Positions 51,886 to 61,869 are shown, numbered from the stretch's first letter. The stretch: 64,000 bases of DNA from Flavobacterium sangjuense (GCF_004797125.1 NZ_CP038810.1:620001-684000); one strand, 5' to 3'. The notes: a model not told the origin generated them from the sequence alone. Program-made: numbers and translations.

Positions 51886-54066
51886 TTATTCATTTCTTCT
51901 AATAAAATGGAAATCCAATTGTTTCTTAACTAAATCGGCATTTTTTACTTTCACAAAAACCTCGTCACCAAGTTGTAAAATACTCTGCGTTGCCTGACCA
52001 ACCAAAGCGTATTGCTTTTCGTCAAACGTATAATAATCTTCTTTTATTTCACGTATTCGAACCATGCCTTCGCATTTATTTTCGATGATTTCAACATAAA
52101 TTCCCCATTCGGTAACTCCGGAAATCACGCCAAGAAACTCCTGATCCTGATGATCCTGCATGTATTTTACCTGCATGTATTTCACCGAATCTCTTTCGGC
52201 TTGTGCTGCCAAACCTTCCATATCGCTCGAATGCGCACATTTTTCTTCGTAATCATCCTGATTTACACTTTTTCCTCCATCTAAATAATATTGCAATAAT
52301 CGGTGTGCCATCACATCAGGATATCTTCGAATTGGCGAAGTAAAATGACTGTAATAATCAAACGCCAAACCATAATGCCCAATATTTTCTGTGGAATATT
52401 TGGCTTTGCTCATACTTCGAATCGTCAACGTATCTACCAAATTCTGCTCTTTTTTTCCATTGACATCATTCAATAATTTATTCAATGATTTTGAAATATC
52501 TTGTTTGGATTTCATGTTTATCGCATAACCAAACTTAGAAATAACCGTTTGCAGATTGATTAATTTGTCTTCGTTTGGTTCATCGTGAATTCGATAAATG
52601 AATGTTTTCTTTTGTTTCCCAATGAATTCCGCTACTTTTCTATTGGCTAACAACATGAATTCTTCAATCAGATGATTAGCATCTTTTGATATTTTGAAGA
52701 AAACACCAACTGGTTCTGATTCTGCATTCAAATTGAATTTTACTTCAACTTTATCAAACGAAATCGCGCCATCAGCCATTCTTTTTCTACGTAGAATTTT
52801 AGCTAATTCATCTTGTTTTAAAGTCGCTGCTACAATTTCTGCCGGAACTTTATATTCTTTTCCGGTCAAAGAAATTTCCGCCGGAATTATATCCGATTTT
52901 GTTTCAATAATACTTTGTGCTTCTTCATAAGCAAAACGCTGGTCGGAATAAATTATTGTTCTTCCAAACCAGGAATCTAAAACTTCGGCTTTAGCATTCA
53001 ATTGAAAAATCGCTGAGAACGTATATTTTTCTTCATGCGGACGAAGTGAACACGCAAAATTTGATAACACTTCAGGCAACATTGGTACAACTCTGTCAAC
53101 CAAATAAACCGAAGTTGCTCGTTTGTATGCTTCATCATCTAAGATTGTTCCTTCCTTTAGATAATGCGAAACATCAGCAATATGAACACCAATTTCATAG
53201 TTTCCGTTTTCTAAGACCTGAAAAGATAAAGCATCATCAAAATCTTTTGCATCTTTTGGATCAATCGTAAACGTCAATACTTTTCGCATATCGCGACGTT
53301 TATCAATTTCATTTTGCGTTATCGAAGTGTCTAATTTATTTGCATAAGCTTCTACTTCAATAGGGAAATCATAAGGCAATCCATATTCAGCTAAAATGGC
53401 GTGAATTTCAGTATTGTGTTCGCCTGGTTTTCCAAGCACTTTTATCACTGAACCAAAAGGCGAATCTGCTTTTACAGGCCAATCTTCTAATTTTACTAAA
53501 ACCACATCACCATGTTCGGCATCGGCTAATTTATTTTTTGGAATAAAAATATCCGTGTACATTTTGGCATTCGCTGTAGTTACAAATCCGAAATTCTTCT
53601 GAATATCAACTACACCAACAAATTCCGTTTTGTGTCTTTCGATGATTTCAATTACTTCTGCTTCTGGCTTTCTGGAGCTTCTTCGGTTATAAACATAAGC
53701 TTTTACTTTGTCGCCATCTAAAGCATGATTCAGATTTATAAACGGAATAAAGACATCGTTTTCTAATTCATCGCAAACAAAATATCCGGTTTTTCTGGAA
53801 GTCATATCCACAACGCCTTCATAATATTGCTGGCTTGAAGCTTTAACTAAATACTTTCCGGGTTCCGATTCAATAATCAGTTTTTGAGCGGCCAGGATTT
53901 TTAAATCTTTTATAATTTCGTTCCTGCTTTTGGTATCATCCAATTCTAAAATAGCAGCGATCTGTTTGTAGTTAAAAGGTTTATTTGCGTTTTTTGAAAG
54001 TATCTTAAATATCTTTTCGGAAAAGGTCTTTTCATTTTTTCCGAACTTTTTGTGTTTCTTACTCAT
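51886..54066 (-). CDS. rnr: Ribonuclease R
   Basis: Processive 3'-5' exoribonuclease (RNase II/RNB family), 726 residues. An N-terminal winged-helix segment (FNYKQIAAILELDD) and cold-shock domains precede the RNB core with the metal-binding TIDPKDAKDFDDALSF and HYLKEGTILDDEA segments, and an S1 domain (QEFLGVISGVTEWGIYVEI) closes the protein. Upstream of it lies the long AT-rich gene-free region (54067-54798). Confidence 0.96.
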   Translation of the reverse strand: MSKKHKKFGKNEKTFSEKIFKILSKNANKPFNYKQIAAILELDDTKSRNEIIKDLKILAAQKLIIESEPGKYLVKASSQQYYEGVVDMTSRKTGYFVCDELENDVFIPFINLNHALDGDKVKAYVYNRRSSRKPEAEVIEIIERHKTEFVGVVDIQKNFGFVTTANAKMYTDIFIPKNKLADAEHGDVVLVKLEDWPVKADSPFGSVIKVLGKPGEHNTEIHAILAEYGLPYDFPIEVEAYANKLDTSITQNEIDKRRDMRKVLTFTIDPKDAKDFDDALSFQVLENGNYEIGVHIADVSHYLKEGTILDDEAYKRATSVYLVDRVVPMLPEVLSNFACSLRPHEEKYTFSAIFQLNAKAEVLDSWFGRTIIYSDQRFAYEEAQSIIETKSDIIPAEISLTGKEYKVPAEIVAATLKQDELAKILRRKRMADGAISFDKVEVKFNLNAESEPVGVFFKISKDANHLIEEFMLLANRKVAEFIGKQKKTFIYRIHDEPNEDKLINLQTVISKFGYAINMKSKQDISKSLNKLLNDVNGKKEQNLVDTLTIRSMSKAKYSTENIGHYGLAFDYYSHFTSPIRRYPDVMAHRLLQYYLDGGKSVNQDDYEEKCAHSSDMEGLAAQAERDSVKYMQVKYMQDHQDQEFLGVISGVTEWGIYVEIIENKCEGMVRIREIKEDYYTFDEKQYALVGQATQSILQLGDEVFVKVKNADLVKKQLDFHFIRRNE

Positions 54067-54798
54067 TGTATCTTTTTCAATTAATGCTGAAAATTACGAA
54101 GAAGTATTAAGATATTAGAATTAAGTATTAAGATTTATCTAAAAAATAACTTTTATCTTTTAAAAGAAGAATGTTATCAACACTTATTAAAAACAACAAA
54201 AAGAAAAGATTTAAAAATTTAAATTTATGATGGTTATTATAGCATGTTGATTTGTACAATAACTTTATTTTTTAAAATTAGATTTTGTAGTTATCCTTTT
54301 TTATACCGATTTATCAACATAGTTTTTAGAAATTAAATCGCTCATTTTAAACCTTTTTTAAGATTTAGTTAACAGTTGTTCACAACTAAAAAAAGACACT
54401 TTTTGTAGATAACTTTAATTGGTATTTTCTGTTCAAAAAGTATCTTTTTGTATTGATAACTTTTCCAAAAATTTCGCAAACTAAATTTGTTTTTTCCAGT
54501 TGGGTTTTTGATTACAATTTTTAACCGCACAACCAAAAAAAACTTCTAAAATTCTATCCAAAGTTGTTAACAATTTGTGTTAATTTAAGGTTAACTGATT
54601 ATCAATGAATTGCGAAATCCTATCAACAATGTGCAATTTTAACATTTATGTTGCATATTTTTTAATGATTTTTAAATAGTTATAAAAAATACTCAAACAC
54701 AGAAAATGTTTATCTTTTAAAAATCAAACACTTACAATAAACTAAAATACAAGCAATACTTTCCGTAAATTTGCGATACTAATTACATACACAACATC
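54067..54798. other. oriC: Candidate chromosomal replication origin (oriC) region
   Basis: The only gene-free stretch over 300 bases in the window: 732 bases, very AT-rich, with no reading frame of note. It contains DnaA-box-like sequences TTATCAACA at 54174-54182 and 54311-54319, TTGTTCACA at 54376-54384 (within the palindrome agttgttcacaact, 54374-54387), the complement of TTATCTACA at 54404-54412 and CTATCAACA at 54620-54628, plus ttgttaacaa at 54564-54573. A direct repeat aagtattaagat occurs at 54102-54113 and 54123-54134. Genes to the left read leftward and to the right rightward. Function is inferred, not shown. Confidence 0.6.
54766..54773 (+). promoter_or_regulatory. Putative -7 element (TAAATTTG) of rpiB
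   Basis: TAnnTTTG match, 25 bases before the rpiB ATG at 54799, at the right edge of the AT-rich region. Confidence 0.5.
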
Positions 54799-55230
54799 AT
54801 GAAAATATCAATTGGAAACGATCACGCAGGTCCGGATTACAAGAAAGCAATTGTTGACTTTTTAAAACAAAAAGGATACGAAATATTAAACCATGGAACC
54901 GATACTTTTGACAGTGTTGATTATCCCGATTTTGGTCATCCTGTTGCAATAGATGTAGAAACGGGAAAGGCAGATTTTGGTGTGGTGATTTGTGGTTCCG
55001 GAAACGGAATTAATATGACAGTGAATAAGCATCAAGGTATTCGTTCCGCATTATGCTGGACAAAAGAAATTGCAGCTTTAGCACGCCAACATAACGATGC
55101 CAATATTATCAGTATTCCGGCTAGATTTACTTCAATACAACAAGCAGTTGAAATGGTTGACACTTTTTTAAACACTAATTTTGAAGGAGGAAGACACGCA
55201 AACAGAGTGAATAAAATCGCCTGTCAATAG
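54799..55230 (+). CDS. rpiB: Ribose 5-phosphate isomerase B
   Basis: Interconverts ribose 5-phosphate and ribulose 5-phosphate in the pentose phosphate pathway. The N-terminal IGNDHAGPDYK, the catalytic-cysteine motif VICGSGNGINM and RQHNDANIISIPAR are characteristic of RpiB (LacAB family). 143 residues. First gene to the right of the candidate origin; the CDF exporter gene follows after 2 bases. Confidence 0.96.
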   Translation: MKISIGNDHAGPDYKKAIVDFLKQKGYEILNHGTDTFDSVDYPDFGHPVAIDVETGKADFGVVICGSGNGINMTVNKHQGIRSALCWTKEIAALARQHNDANIISIPARFTSIQQAVEMVDTFLNTNFEGGRHANRVNKIACQ

Positions 55231-55232
55231 AA

Positions 55233-56141
55233 ATGGAACACAATCACGTTCACATCCACAAACACGAAGTCAAAGGAAAGAATTTGGTTTATTCCATTTT
55301 GCTCAACTTATTGATTACTGTTGCTCAGATTGTGGGTGGAATTATTTCGGGAAGTTTGGCTCTAATTTCGGATGCGCTTCATAATTTTTCAGATGTTTTG
55401 TCATTGATTTTTAGCTTATTAGCACATAAATTATCACGAAGAAAAGCGTCAATTGACCATACTTTCGGATACAAAAGAGCCGAACTTATAGCTGCTTTTA
55501 TTAATGCAATAACATTAATTGTTGTAGCGTTGTTTTTAGTTTATGAAGCAGCAACAAGGTTATTTCATCCCGAACCAATTAAGTCTGGTTTGGTTATTTG
55601 GTTAGCGCTTTTAGGAATTATTGTCAACGGCGGTTCGGTTTTATTACTCAAAAAAGATTCAGAGCATAATCTAAATATGAAATCGGCTTATTTGCACTTA
55701 TTGACCGATATGCTGGCTTCGGTTGCGGTTTTAGTTGGCGGTTTATTAATGAAATTTTATGGTTGGTTTTGGGTTGATAGCGTGATGACCTTATTGATCG
55801 CATTGTATCTGATTTATGTAAGTTACGATTTGATAAAATCAGCAACCAAAATGCTAATGCTTTTCACGCCCGATTTTATCGATATAAAAGAAGTAGTTCG
55901 TGAAGTGCATAAAATCAAAGGCGTTAATAAACTGCATCACATCCATGTTTGGCATTTGAATGATGAAGAATTGCATCTTGAAGCACATCTCGATTGTTCG
56001 AATGATATTAAGATGAGCGAATTCAATGTTTTATTAGAGCAGGTTGAAATCGTTTTGTTCGAAAAATTCAACATCAATCACATTAATATCCAACCCGAAT
56101 TTAAAAAAGAAGATCCAAAAGATTTTATCGTTCAGGACTAA
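55233..56141 (+). CDS. Cation diffusion facilitator family transporter (ZitB/CzcD-like)
   Basis: A 302-residue metal exporter. The N-terminus is histidine-rich (EHNHVHIHKHEVKG), then six helices follow with the two CDF metal sites ALISDALHNFSDVLSLI (HxxxD type) and LHLLTDMLASVAVLVGG. The C-terminal cytoplasmic domain includes NKLHHIHVWHLNDEELHLEAHL. Zn2+ and related divalent cations are the likely substrates by family. It follows rpiB by 2 bases. Confidence 0.93.
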   Translation: MEHNHVHIHKHEVKGKNLVYSILLNLLITVAQIVGGIISGSLALISDALHNFSDVLSLIFSLLAHKLSRRKASIDHTFGYKRAELIAAFINAITLIVVALFLVYEAATRLFHPEPIKSGLVIWLALLGIIVNGGSVLLLKKDSEHNLNMKSAYLHLLTDMLASVAVLVGGLLMKFYGWFWVDSVMTLLIALYLIYVSYDLIKSATKMLMLFTPDFIDIKEVVREVHKIKGVNKLHHIHVWHLNDEELHLEAHLDCSNDIKMSEFNVLLEQVEIVLFEKFNINHINIQPEFKKEDPKDFIVQD

Positions 56142-56145
56142 TTTT

Positions 56146-56967
56146 ATGACAAAGCTTGACATCAATATCATCCAAAAATTATTTCAAAAAAGATTGCCGG
56201 ATTCACACAAAGGCAGTCATGGACATGCTTTGATAATAGCCGGAAGCAAATCTAAAATGGGCGCAGCAATTATTTGTGCCAAAGCTTGCCTAAGAACCGG
56301 AGCCGGTTTGGTTACTTTAAATATTCCAAAGAAAGAACGACTTGCTGTTTTTACAGCAATTCCCGAAGCTATGATTGAATTTAGAGAAGATAAAAATAAT
56401 TTTGGAAAATATAATGCGGTATCGATTGGTCCGGGAATCGGAACGGATAAATCAGCAGAAAACATTCTGAAATTATTAATATCAAATATCAAATCACCTA
56501 TAGTTTTTGATGCCGATGCGTTGAATATTTCAGCAAAAAATTACGATTTAGTATATAGACTTCCGGAAAATTCCATCATAACGCCTCATATAAAAGAGTT
56601 TGATAGATTATTTGGAAACCACGATTCTGAAACCGAAAGAAGACAAACCGCTACCACAAAAGCAAAAGAATTACAGCTGATTATTGTTCTAAAAGGATAC
56701 AAGACTTTTATCACCGACGGAGAAAAAAGTTTTGAAAATTCTACAGGAAATTCAGGTTTGGCTAAAGGCGGTTCAGGCGATGCATTAACCGGAATCATTA
56801 CCGCTTTTTTGGCACAAGGATACGAACCTTTACAGGCAGCAATTTTGGGAGTTTATCTCCACGGATTGGCTGCAGACATTACATTAGAAACGCAAAGCAC
56901 AGAAAGCATGCTTATCACAGATGTGATTGAAAACCTTGGAAAAGCTTTCAAAAAAATTCAAAACTAA
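56146..56967 (+). CDS. ADP-dependent NAD(P)H-hydrate dehydratase
   Basis: A 273-residue enzyme of the ribokinase-like YjeF C-terminal family that repairs hydrated NAD(P)H. Signature segments are GHALIIAGSKSKMGAAIICAK, FDADALNIS and the C-terminal GNSGLAKGGSGDALTGIITAFLAQ. No epimerase (YjeF N-terminal) domain is fused. The open frame begins at 56044, overlapping the transporter gene end, but ATG 56146 is chosen as it starts the normal N-terminus and lies 4 bases after the transporter stop. Confidence 0.92.
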   Translation: MTKLDINIIQKLFQKRLPDSHKGSHGHALIIAGSKSKMGAAIICAKACLRTGAGLVTLNIPKKERLAVFTAIPEAMIEFREDKNNFGKYNAVSIGPGIGTDKSAENILKLLISNIKSPIVFDADALNISAKNYDLVYRLPENSIITPHIKEFDRLFGNHDSETERRQTATTKAKELQLIIVLKGYKTFITDGEKSFENSTGNSGLAKGGSGDALTGIITAFLAQGYEPLQAAILGVYLHGLAADITLETQSTESMLITDVIENLGKAFKKIQN

Positions 56968-56969
56968 AT

Positions 56970-59093
56970 ATGACCAGCATACAATTTATTCAAAGTCAAG
57001 TTACAGCTTCGCCAAAAAGCATTGAAGCAACTTTAAAATTACTTTCCGAAGATTGCACCATACCGTTTATTTCGCGTTACCGAAAAGACCAAACCGGAAA
57101 CTTGGACGAAGTTGTTATTGAAGCGATTGCCAAACTTTCGAAACAGTACGATGAAATCGTAAAACGAAAAGAATCTATTCTAAAAACCATTGATGAACAA
57201 GGTCAGCTTTCACCTGAATTGGCCAAAAAAATCAAAGAAAGTTTCGATTTACAGGAAATAGAAGATTTGTATTTGCCTTATAAAAAGAAGAAAAAAACCC
57301 GAGCCGATGTCGCCCGCGAAAACGGATTGGAACCTTTGGCAAAAATCATCTTTAGTCAAAGAAATGAAGATGTTGATTTTATTTCGACTCAATATCTTAA
57401 TGACAAAGTCAAAAATGAAGACGAAGCATTGCAAGGTGCGCGCGATATTATTGCCGAATGGATTAATGAAAATATTTACATCCGAAAAAATCTTCGTCGT
57501 TTGTTTCAACGAAAAGCAATTGTAGAAACTAAAGTTGTAAAGAAAAAGGAAAATGAAGATGATGCACAGAAATTCAAACAATATTTTGACTGGGCAGAGC
57601 CGATTTCCAAAGCGCCATCACATAGATTATTGGCGATGCTTCGGGCAGAATCAGAAGGTTTCGTAAAATTAAATGTTGATTTCGAAACAGATGAAGCACT
57701 GGATTTTATCGAAAACGAAATCATAAAAGCCAACAACGATACAACAGCACATATCGAATTAGCGATAAAAGACAGTTACAAACGTTTGCTCGAACCGGCA
57801 ATTTCAAACGAAACATTGCAAGACGCCAAAGCCAAAGCCGACACCAAAGCGATTGATGTTTTTGCCGGGAATTTGAGTCAGCTTTTGTTAGCGCCGCCTT
57901 TGGGTGAAAAGCGAATTCTCGCAATTGATCCCGGATTTCGTTCAGGTTGCAAAGTCGTTTGTCTGGATGAAAAAGGCGATTTGTTATACAACGAAACCAT
58001 TTATCCGCATCAGCCACAAAATGAAAGTGCGATGGCGATGAAGAAAATCCGTTCGATGGTCAATGCCTATAACATTGAAGCGATTTCCATCGGAAACGGA
58101 ACGGCAAGCCGCGAAACAGAATTTTTCATTAAGAAAATAGCTTTCGATAAACCGGTTCAGGTTTTTGTTGTTTCAGAAGCTGGTGCTTCGGTGTATTCTG
58201 CTTCCAAAATTGCGCGTGATGAATTTCCGAAATATGATGTCACCGTTCGTGGTTCGGTTTCTATCGGAAGAAGACTTTCAGATCCATTGGCGGAATTGGT
58301 AAAAATTGATCCAAAATCAATTGGCGTTGGGCAATACCAACACGATGTTGACCAAACGAAATTAAAAGAAGAATTAGACACTGTTGTCGTGCGTTGTGTG
58401 AATTCAGTAGGGATAAATATCAACACAGCAAGTAAATCGCTGTTGAGTTATGTTTCCGGAATTGGAGAAAAAATGGCTGAAAATATAGTCGCATTTCGTT
58501 CCGAAAATGGTCCGTTTGAAGACAGAAAGCAAATCAAAAAAGTGCCGCGTTTAGGCGACAAAGCTTATCAACAAGCGGCTGCTTTTGTTCGAATCCACAA
58601 TGGTAAAAATCCGTTGGATAATTCGGCCGTGCATCCTGAAGCGTATCCAATTGTGGAAAAAATGGCAAAGGATTTGGGTTTAAAAACCAATGATTTGATT
58701 GCCAATAAAGATAAAATCAAACTTATAAAACTTGAAAATTACATAACTCCTGAAATCGGAATTCTGAGCTTAAAAGATATTGTAAAAGAGCTTGAAAAAC
58801 CTGGACTTGACCCAAGAAAAGCGGCAAAAGTTTTCGAATTTGACCCAACAGTAACAACCATAAAAAATGTCAGAACCGGAATGATTTTACCCGGAATTGT
58901 CAATAATATTACAGCATTCGGCTGCTTTGTTGATATCGGAATAAAAGAAAGCGGATTGGTTCACATTTCGCAACTCAAAGCAGGTTTTGTTTCGGATGTG
59001 AATGAAGTGGTAAAATTACACCAACACGTTCAGGTAAAAGTCGTTGAGGTTGATGAAGAAAGAAAACGAATTCAGTTGACGATGATACTTTAA
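56970..59093 (+). CDS. tex: Tex family RNA-binding transcriptional accessory protein
   Basis: A 707-residue Tex protein: N-terminal helical region (TIPFISRYRKDQTGNLDEVV), YqgF-like RNase H-fold domain (ILAIDPGFRSGCKVVCLDEKG), helix-hairpin-helix region (LLSYVSGIGEKMAENIVAFR) and C-terminal S1 domain (GMILPGIVNNITAFGCFVDIG). Tex proteins are widespread and affect transcription and toxin gene expression in some species. Follows the dehydratase gene by 2 bases; a terminator ends the operon. Confidence 0.95.
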   Translation: MTSIQFIQSQVTASPKSIEATLKLLSEDCTIPFISRYRKDQTGNLDEVVIEAIAKLSKQYDEIVKRKESILKTIDEQGQLSPELAKKIKESFDLQEIEDLYLPYKKKKKTRADVARENGLEPLAKIIFSQRNEDVDFISTQYLNDKVKNEDEALQGARDIIAEWINENIYIRKNLRRLFQRKAIVETKVVKKKENEDDAQKFKQYFDWAEPISKAPSHRLLAMLRAESEGFVKLNVDFETDEALDFIENEIIKANNDTTAHIELAIKDSYKRLLEPAISNETLQDAKAKADTKAIDVFAGNLSQLLLAPPLGEKRILAIDPGFRSGCKVVCLDEKGDLLYNETIYPHQPQNESAMAMKKIRSMVNAYNIEAISIGNGTASRETEFFIKKIAFDKPVQVFVVSEAGASVYSASKIARDEFPKYDVTVRGSVSIGRRLSDPLAELVKIDPKSIGVGQYQHDVDQTKLKEELDTVVVRCVNSVGININTASKSLLSYVSGIGEKMAENIVAFRSENGPFEDRKQIKKVPRLGDKAYQQAAAFVRIHNGKNPLDNSAVHPEAYPIVEKMAKDLGLKTNDLIANKDKIKLIKLENYITPEIGILSLKDIVKELEKPGLDPRKAAKVFEFDPTVTTIKNVRTGMILPGIVNNITAFGCFVDIGIKESGLVHISQLKAGFVSDVNEVVKLHQHVQVKVVEVDEERKRIQLTMIL

Positions 59094-59099
59094 AAACAA

Positions 59100-59135
59100 A
59101 AATCCCAAACTCAATAAAGAATTTGGGATTTATAT
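59100..59135. terminator. Terminator between convergent tex and tatA
   Basis: Perfect 10-base stem (59100-59109 aaatcccaaa with 59122-59131 tttgggattt), 12-base loop and adjacent A/T-rich sequence, usable from both sides. Confidence 0.75.
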
Positions 59136-59149
59136 TTTGGTAAAGAAAA

Positions 59150-59335
59150 TTATTTTTTAGTCTCTTCTTCTTTTTTAGATGCAGCATTAGCTTCGTCTTC
59201 TCCTTTGGCTGCTTTTTTGAATTCATTTATTCCAGAGCCTAACCCTTTCATTAATTCCGGAATTTTTCTACCTCCAAAAAGTAATAAAACAACAACTAGA
59301 ATAATTAATATTTCAGGCATTCCTATTCTTCCCAT
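59150..59335 (-). CDS. tatA: Sec-independent protein translocase protein TatA/TatE
   Basis: A 61-residue pore-forming component of the twin-arginine export system. The N-terminal hydrophobic helix ([16 protein letters not shown]), the [14 protein letters not shown] hinge and the amphipathic, lysine/glutamate-rich tail are diagnostic. It is the only minus-strand gene to the right of 54.8 kb, sitting alone between tex and an M23 gene. Confidence 0.93.
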   Translation of the reverse strand: MGRIGMPEILIILVVVLLLFGGRKIPELMKGLGSGINEFKKAAKGEDEANAASKKEEETKK

Positions 59336-59478
59336 GATTTATAATTTTATGCTTTCGCAGATTATATTTTTAAAAACTTGGACAAAGGTAAAAAGAAAAT
59401 AACATTCTTTTGAATTTCACTATAATAAATATGCGTTAAACATCGTTAGTAGTAAAAAGCCAAAGCCAACTTATTTTC

Positions 59479-59486
59479 TATATTTG
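59479..59486 (+). promoter_or_regulatory. Putative -7 element (TATATTTG) of the M23 gene
   Basis: Exact TAnnTTTG match, 18 bases before the ATG at 59505. Confidence 0.5.
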
Positions 59487-59504
59487 TAAATCATTCAAAC
59501 AATC

Positions 59505-60374
59505 ATGTCCGAAAAACGGCTCAAACGAAAAATAATCAAGAAAAAACTCTTCACAAAAAACCGCTTGGTTATTTTGAACGAAGACACTTTTGAAGAAATT
59601 TTTTCACTACGGTTAACGTTGATGAATGTTTTTGTGGTAGCTACAATTGGCGCCTTGTTAATCATTTTTGTCACCACTTATATCATTGCTTTTACACCGC
59701 TTCGCGAATATATTCCGGGTTATGCTTCGACAAAATTGAAAAGAGACGCCACCGAATTGGCACTGAAATCGGATTCCTTAAATCATGCTTTGAAAAAAAA
59801 TGAAGCCTATATCGCATCGATTAAAAAGGTTTTAACAGGCGATTTAGAATATGCAAAATTCAATAAAGATTCCATTTTGGCTGCTGTTTCAGAACCGGTT
59901 TCTGAAGAAGAATTGAAACCTTCCAACGCCGATTTAAAGTTTAGGGAGGAGGTCGAAAGAGAAGATAAATACAATCTTTTTGAAAAGGCAAAGCCAAAAG
60001 TTACAGCGGTTTTATTTCCCCCTGTAAAAGGAATGGTAACCGAAAAATTCAATCCAAAAGAAAAACATTACGCAGTGGATATCGCTTTGGCGAAAAACAC
60101 TCCTATAAAATCAATCATGAGCGGAAGAGTAATCTTTGCCGATTGGACACCAAACACAGGAAACGTTGTAATCATAAGACACAACAACGGATTTATTTCG
60201 GTTTACAAACACGCCGCTTCGTTGACAGTTTCGCAAGGTGATGTGGTAAAGACAGGTGAAGTCATCGCTTTAGCTGGTTCAACCGGACAAGAGTCTACCG
60301 GAGTTCACCTGCATTTTGAATTATGGAAAGATGGTTATCCAATCGATCCAACTATTTTTATTGAATTTGAATAA
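59505..60374 (+). CDS. M23 family metallopeptidase
   Basis: A 289-residue membrane-anchored peptidoglycan peptidase-like protein. One membrane helix (TIGALLIIFVTTYIIAF) follows a basic N-terminus, then a helical linker and a LytM/M23 domain with the zinc motifs HYAVDIAL (His and Asp ligands) and GVHLHFELW (HxH). Its last 3 bases are followed by the GH3 gene, 1 base away. Orthologues may instead be catalytically inactive adaptors, but the visible motifs are intact. Confidence 0.9.
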   Translation: MSEKRLKRKIIKKKLFTKNRLVILNEDTFEEIFSLRLTLMNVFVVATIGALLIIFVTTYIIAFTPLREYIPGYASTKLKRDATELALKSDSLNHALKKNEAYIASIKKVLTGDLEYAKFNKDSILAAVSEPVSEEELKPSNADLKFREEVEREDKYNLFEKAKPKVTAVLFPPVKGMVTEKFNPKEKHYAVDIALAKNTPIKSIMSGRVIFADWTPNTGNVVIIRHNNGFISVYKHAASLTVSQGDVVKTGEVIALAGSTGQESTGVHLHFELWKDGYPIDPTIFIEFE

Positions 60375-60375
60375 T

Positions 60376-61863
60376 ATGTCTGTAAAATCGGTCGCGGCCA
60401 AAATATTTGCGAATATAATCCACAGAAAAACCCAAAAATGGGTTCAGAATCCTATTGAAACGCAGCAGAAAGTTTTTCAAAATCTTATCGCTTCCGCAGA
60501 TTTTACTCAGTTTGGAAGAGACCATCATTTTTCTAAAATCAAAACCTTTGAAGACTTTGCAAAGCAAGTTCCTATTAGAGATTATGAAGAATTACGACCT
60601 TATGTTGACCGCGTTGTAAAAGGAGAACAAGACATTCTCTGGAAAGGAAAACCGATTTATTTTGCCAAAACATCAGGCACCACTTCGGGCGCAAAATACA
60701 TTCCGTTGACTAAGGAATCGATGCCGTTTCATATCGAAGCTGCCCGAAATGCGATACTAAGTTATATTCATGAAACCGGGAAAACAGCTTTTGTTGATGG
60801 TAAGATGATTTTCCTGCAGGGAAGTCCAATTTTGGAAGAAAAAAACGGAATTAAACTCGGAAGACTTTCCGGAATTGTGGCGCATTTTGTTCCGAAGTAT
60901 TTGCAAAAAAACCGAATGCCAAGTTGGGAAACCAATTGCATTGAAGATTGGGAAACCAAAGTTGATGCGATTGTTGAAGAAACTTTCAACGAAAATATGA
61001 CTGTGATTTCGGGAATTCCGTCTTGGGTTCAGATGTATTTTGAGAAGTTGGAACAAAAGGGAAATAAATCCGTTGGCGACATTTTCAAAAACTTCAATTT
61101 GTTTATTTATGGAGGCGTCAATTATGAACCGTATCGCGCCAAATTCGAAAATCTAATCGGAAGAAAAGTAGATTCCATCGAATTGTTTCCGGCATCGGAA
61201 GGCTTTTTTGCATATCAGGATTCGCAGAAAGACAAAGGAATGTTGCTGCTTTTGAATTCGGGAATTTTCTATGAATTTGTAAAATCGGAAGAATTTTTTA
61301 CAGAAAATCCAAGACGCTATACAATTGGCGAAGTTGAATTGAATGTCAATTATGTTTTAATTATTTCTACGAATGCCGGACTTTGGGCATACAATATTGG
61401 CGACACGATTCAGTTCACGAGCTTAAAACCGTATCGCTTGATTGTTTCGGGCAGAATCAAACATTATATTTCTGCTTTTGGTGAACACGTTATTGGCAAA
61501 GAAGTCGAATGTGCTTTGAAAGAAGCGATGGAAAATTCCAATATTCGTGTAAACGAATTTACCGTTGCGCCACAGATTGCGCCTGCTTCAGGATTGCCAT
61601 ATCACGAATGGTTTATAGAATTTGAAAATGAACCCGAAAATCTTGAAGAGTTTGCCTTGAAAATCGACAACGAAATGCGCAAACAAAATACCTATTACTA
61701 TGATTTAATTGTTGGTAAAGTGTTGCGAACTGTAGTTATTTCAAAAGTTTCAAAAAACGGTTTCCAGGATTATATGAAGTCAATAGGAAAATTAGGAGGA
61801 CAAAACAAAATTCCAAGATTGAGTAACGACAGAAAGATTGCTGATTTGTTAAAAAGAGCATAG
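60376..61863 (+). CDS. GH3 auxin-responsive promoter family protein
   Basis: A 495-residue protein of the GH3 family, best known from plants as acyl-acid-amido synthetases but also widespread in Bacteroidota with unknown roles. The adenylate-forming features are YFAKTSGTTSGAKYIPLT (nucleotide loop), LFPASEGFFAYQDS, and YNIGDTIQFTSLKPYRLIVSGR (C-terminal hinge). The frame is open from 60316, inside the M23 gene; ATG 60376 is chosen as it lies just after the M23 stop. Confidence 0.9.
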   Translation: MSVKSVAAKIFANIIHRKTQKWVQNPIETQQKVFQNLIASADFTQFGRDHHFSKIKTFEDFAKQVPIRDYEELRPYVDRVVKGEQDILWKGKPIYFAKTSGTTSGAKYIPLTKESMPFHIEAARNAILSYIHETGKTAFVDGKMIFLQGSPILEEKNGIKLGRLSGIVAHFVPKYLQKNRMPSWETNCIEDWETKVDAIVEETFNENMTVISGIPSWVQMYFEKLEQKGNKSVGDIFKNFNLFIYGGVNYEPYRAKFENLIGRKVDSIELFPASEGFFAYQDSQKDKGMLLLLNSGIFYEFVKSEEFFTENPRRYTIGEVELNVNYVLIISTNAGLWAYNIGDTIQFTSLKPYRLIVSGRIKHYISAFGEHVIGKEVECALKEAMENSNIRVNEFTVAPQIAPASGLPYHEWFIEFENEPENLEEFALKIDNEMRKQNTYYYDLIVGKVLRTVVISKVSKNGFQDYMKSIGKLGGQNKIPRLSNDRKIADLLKRA

Positions 61864-61869
61864 AAAAAC

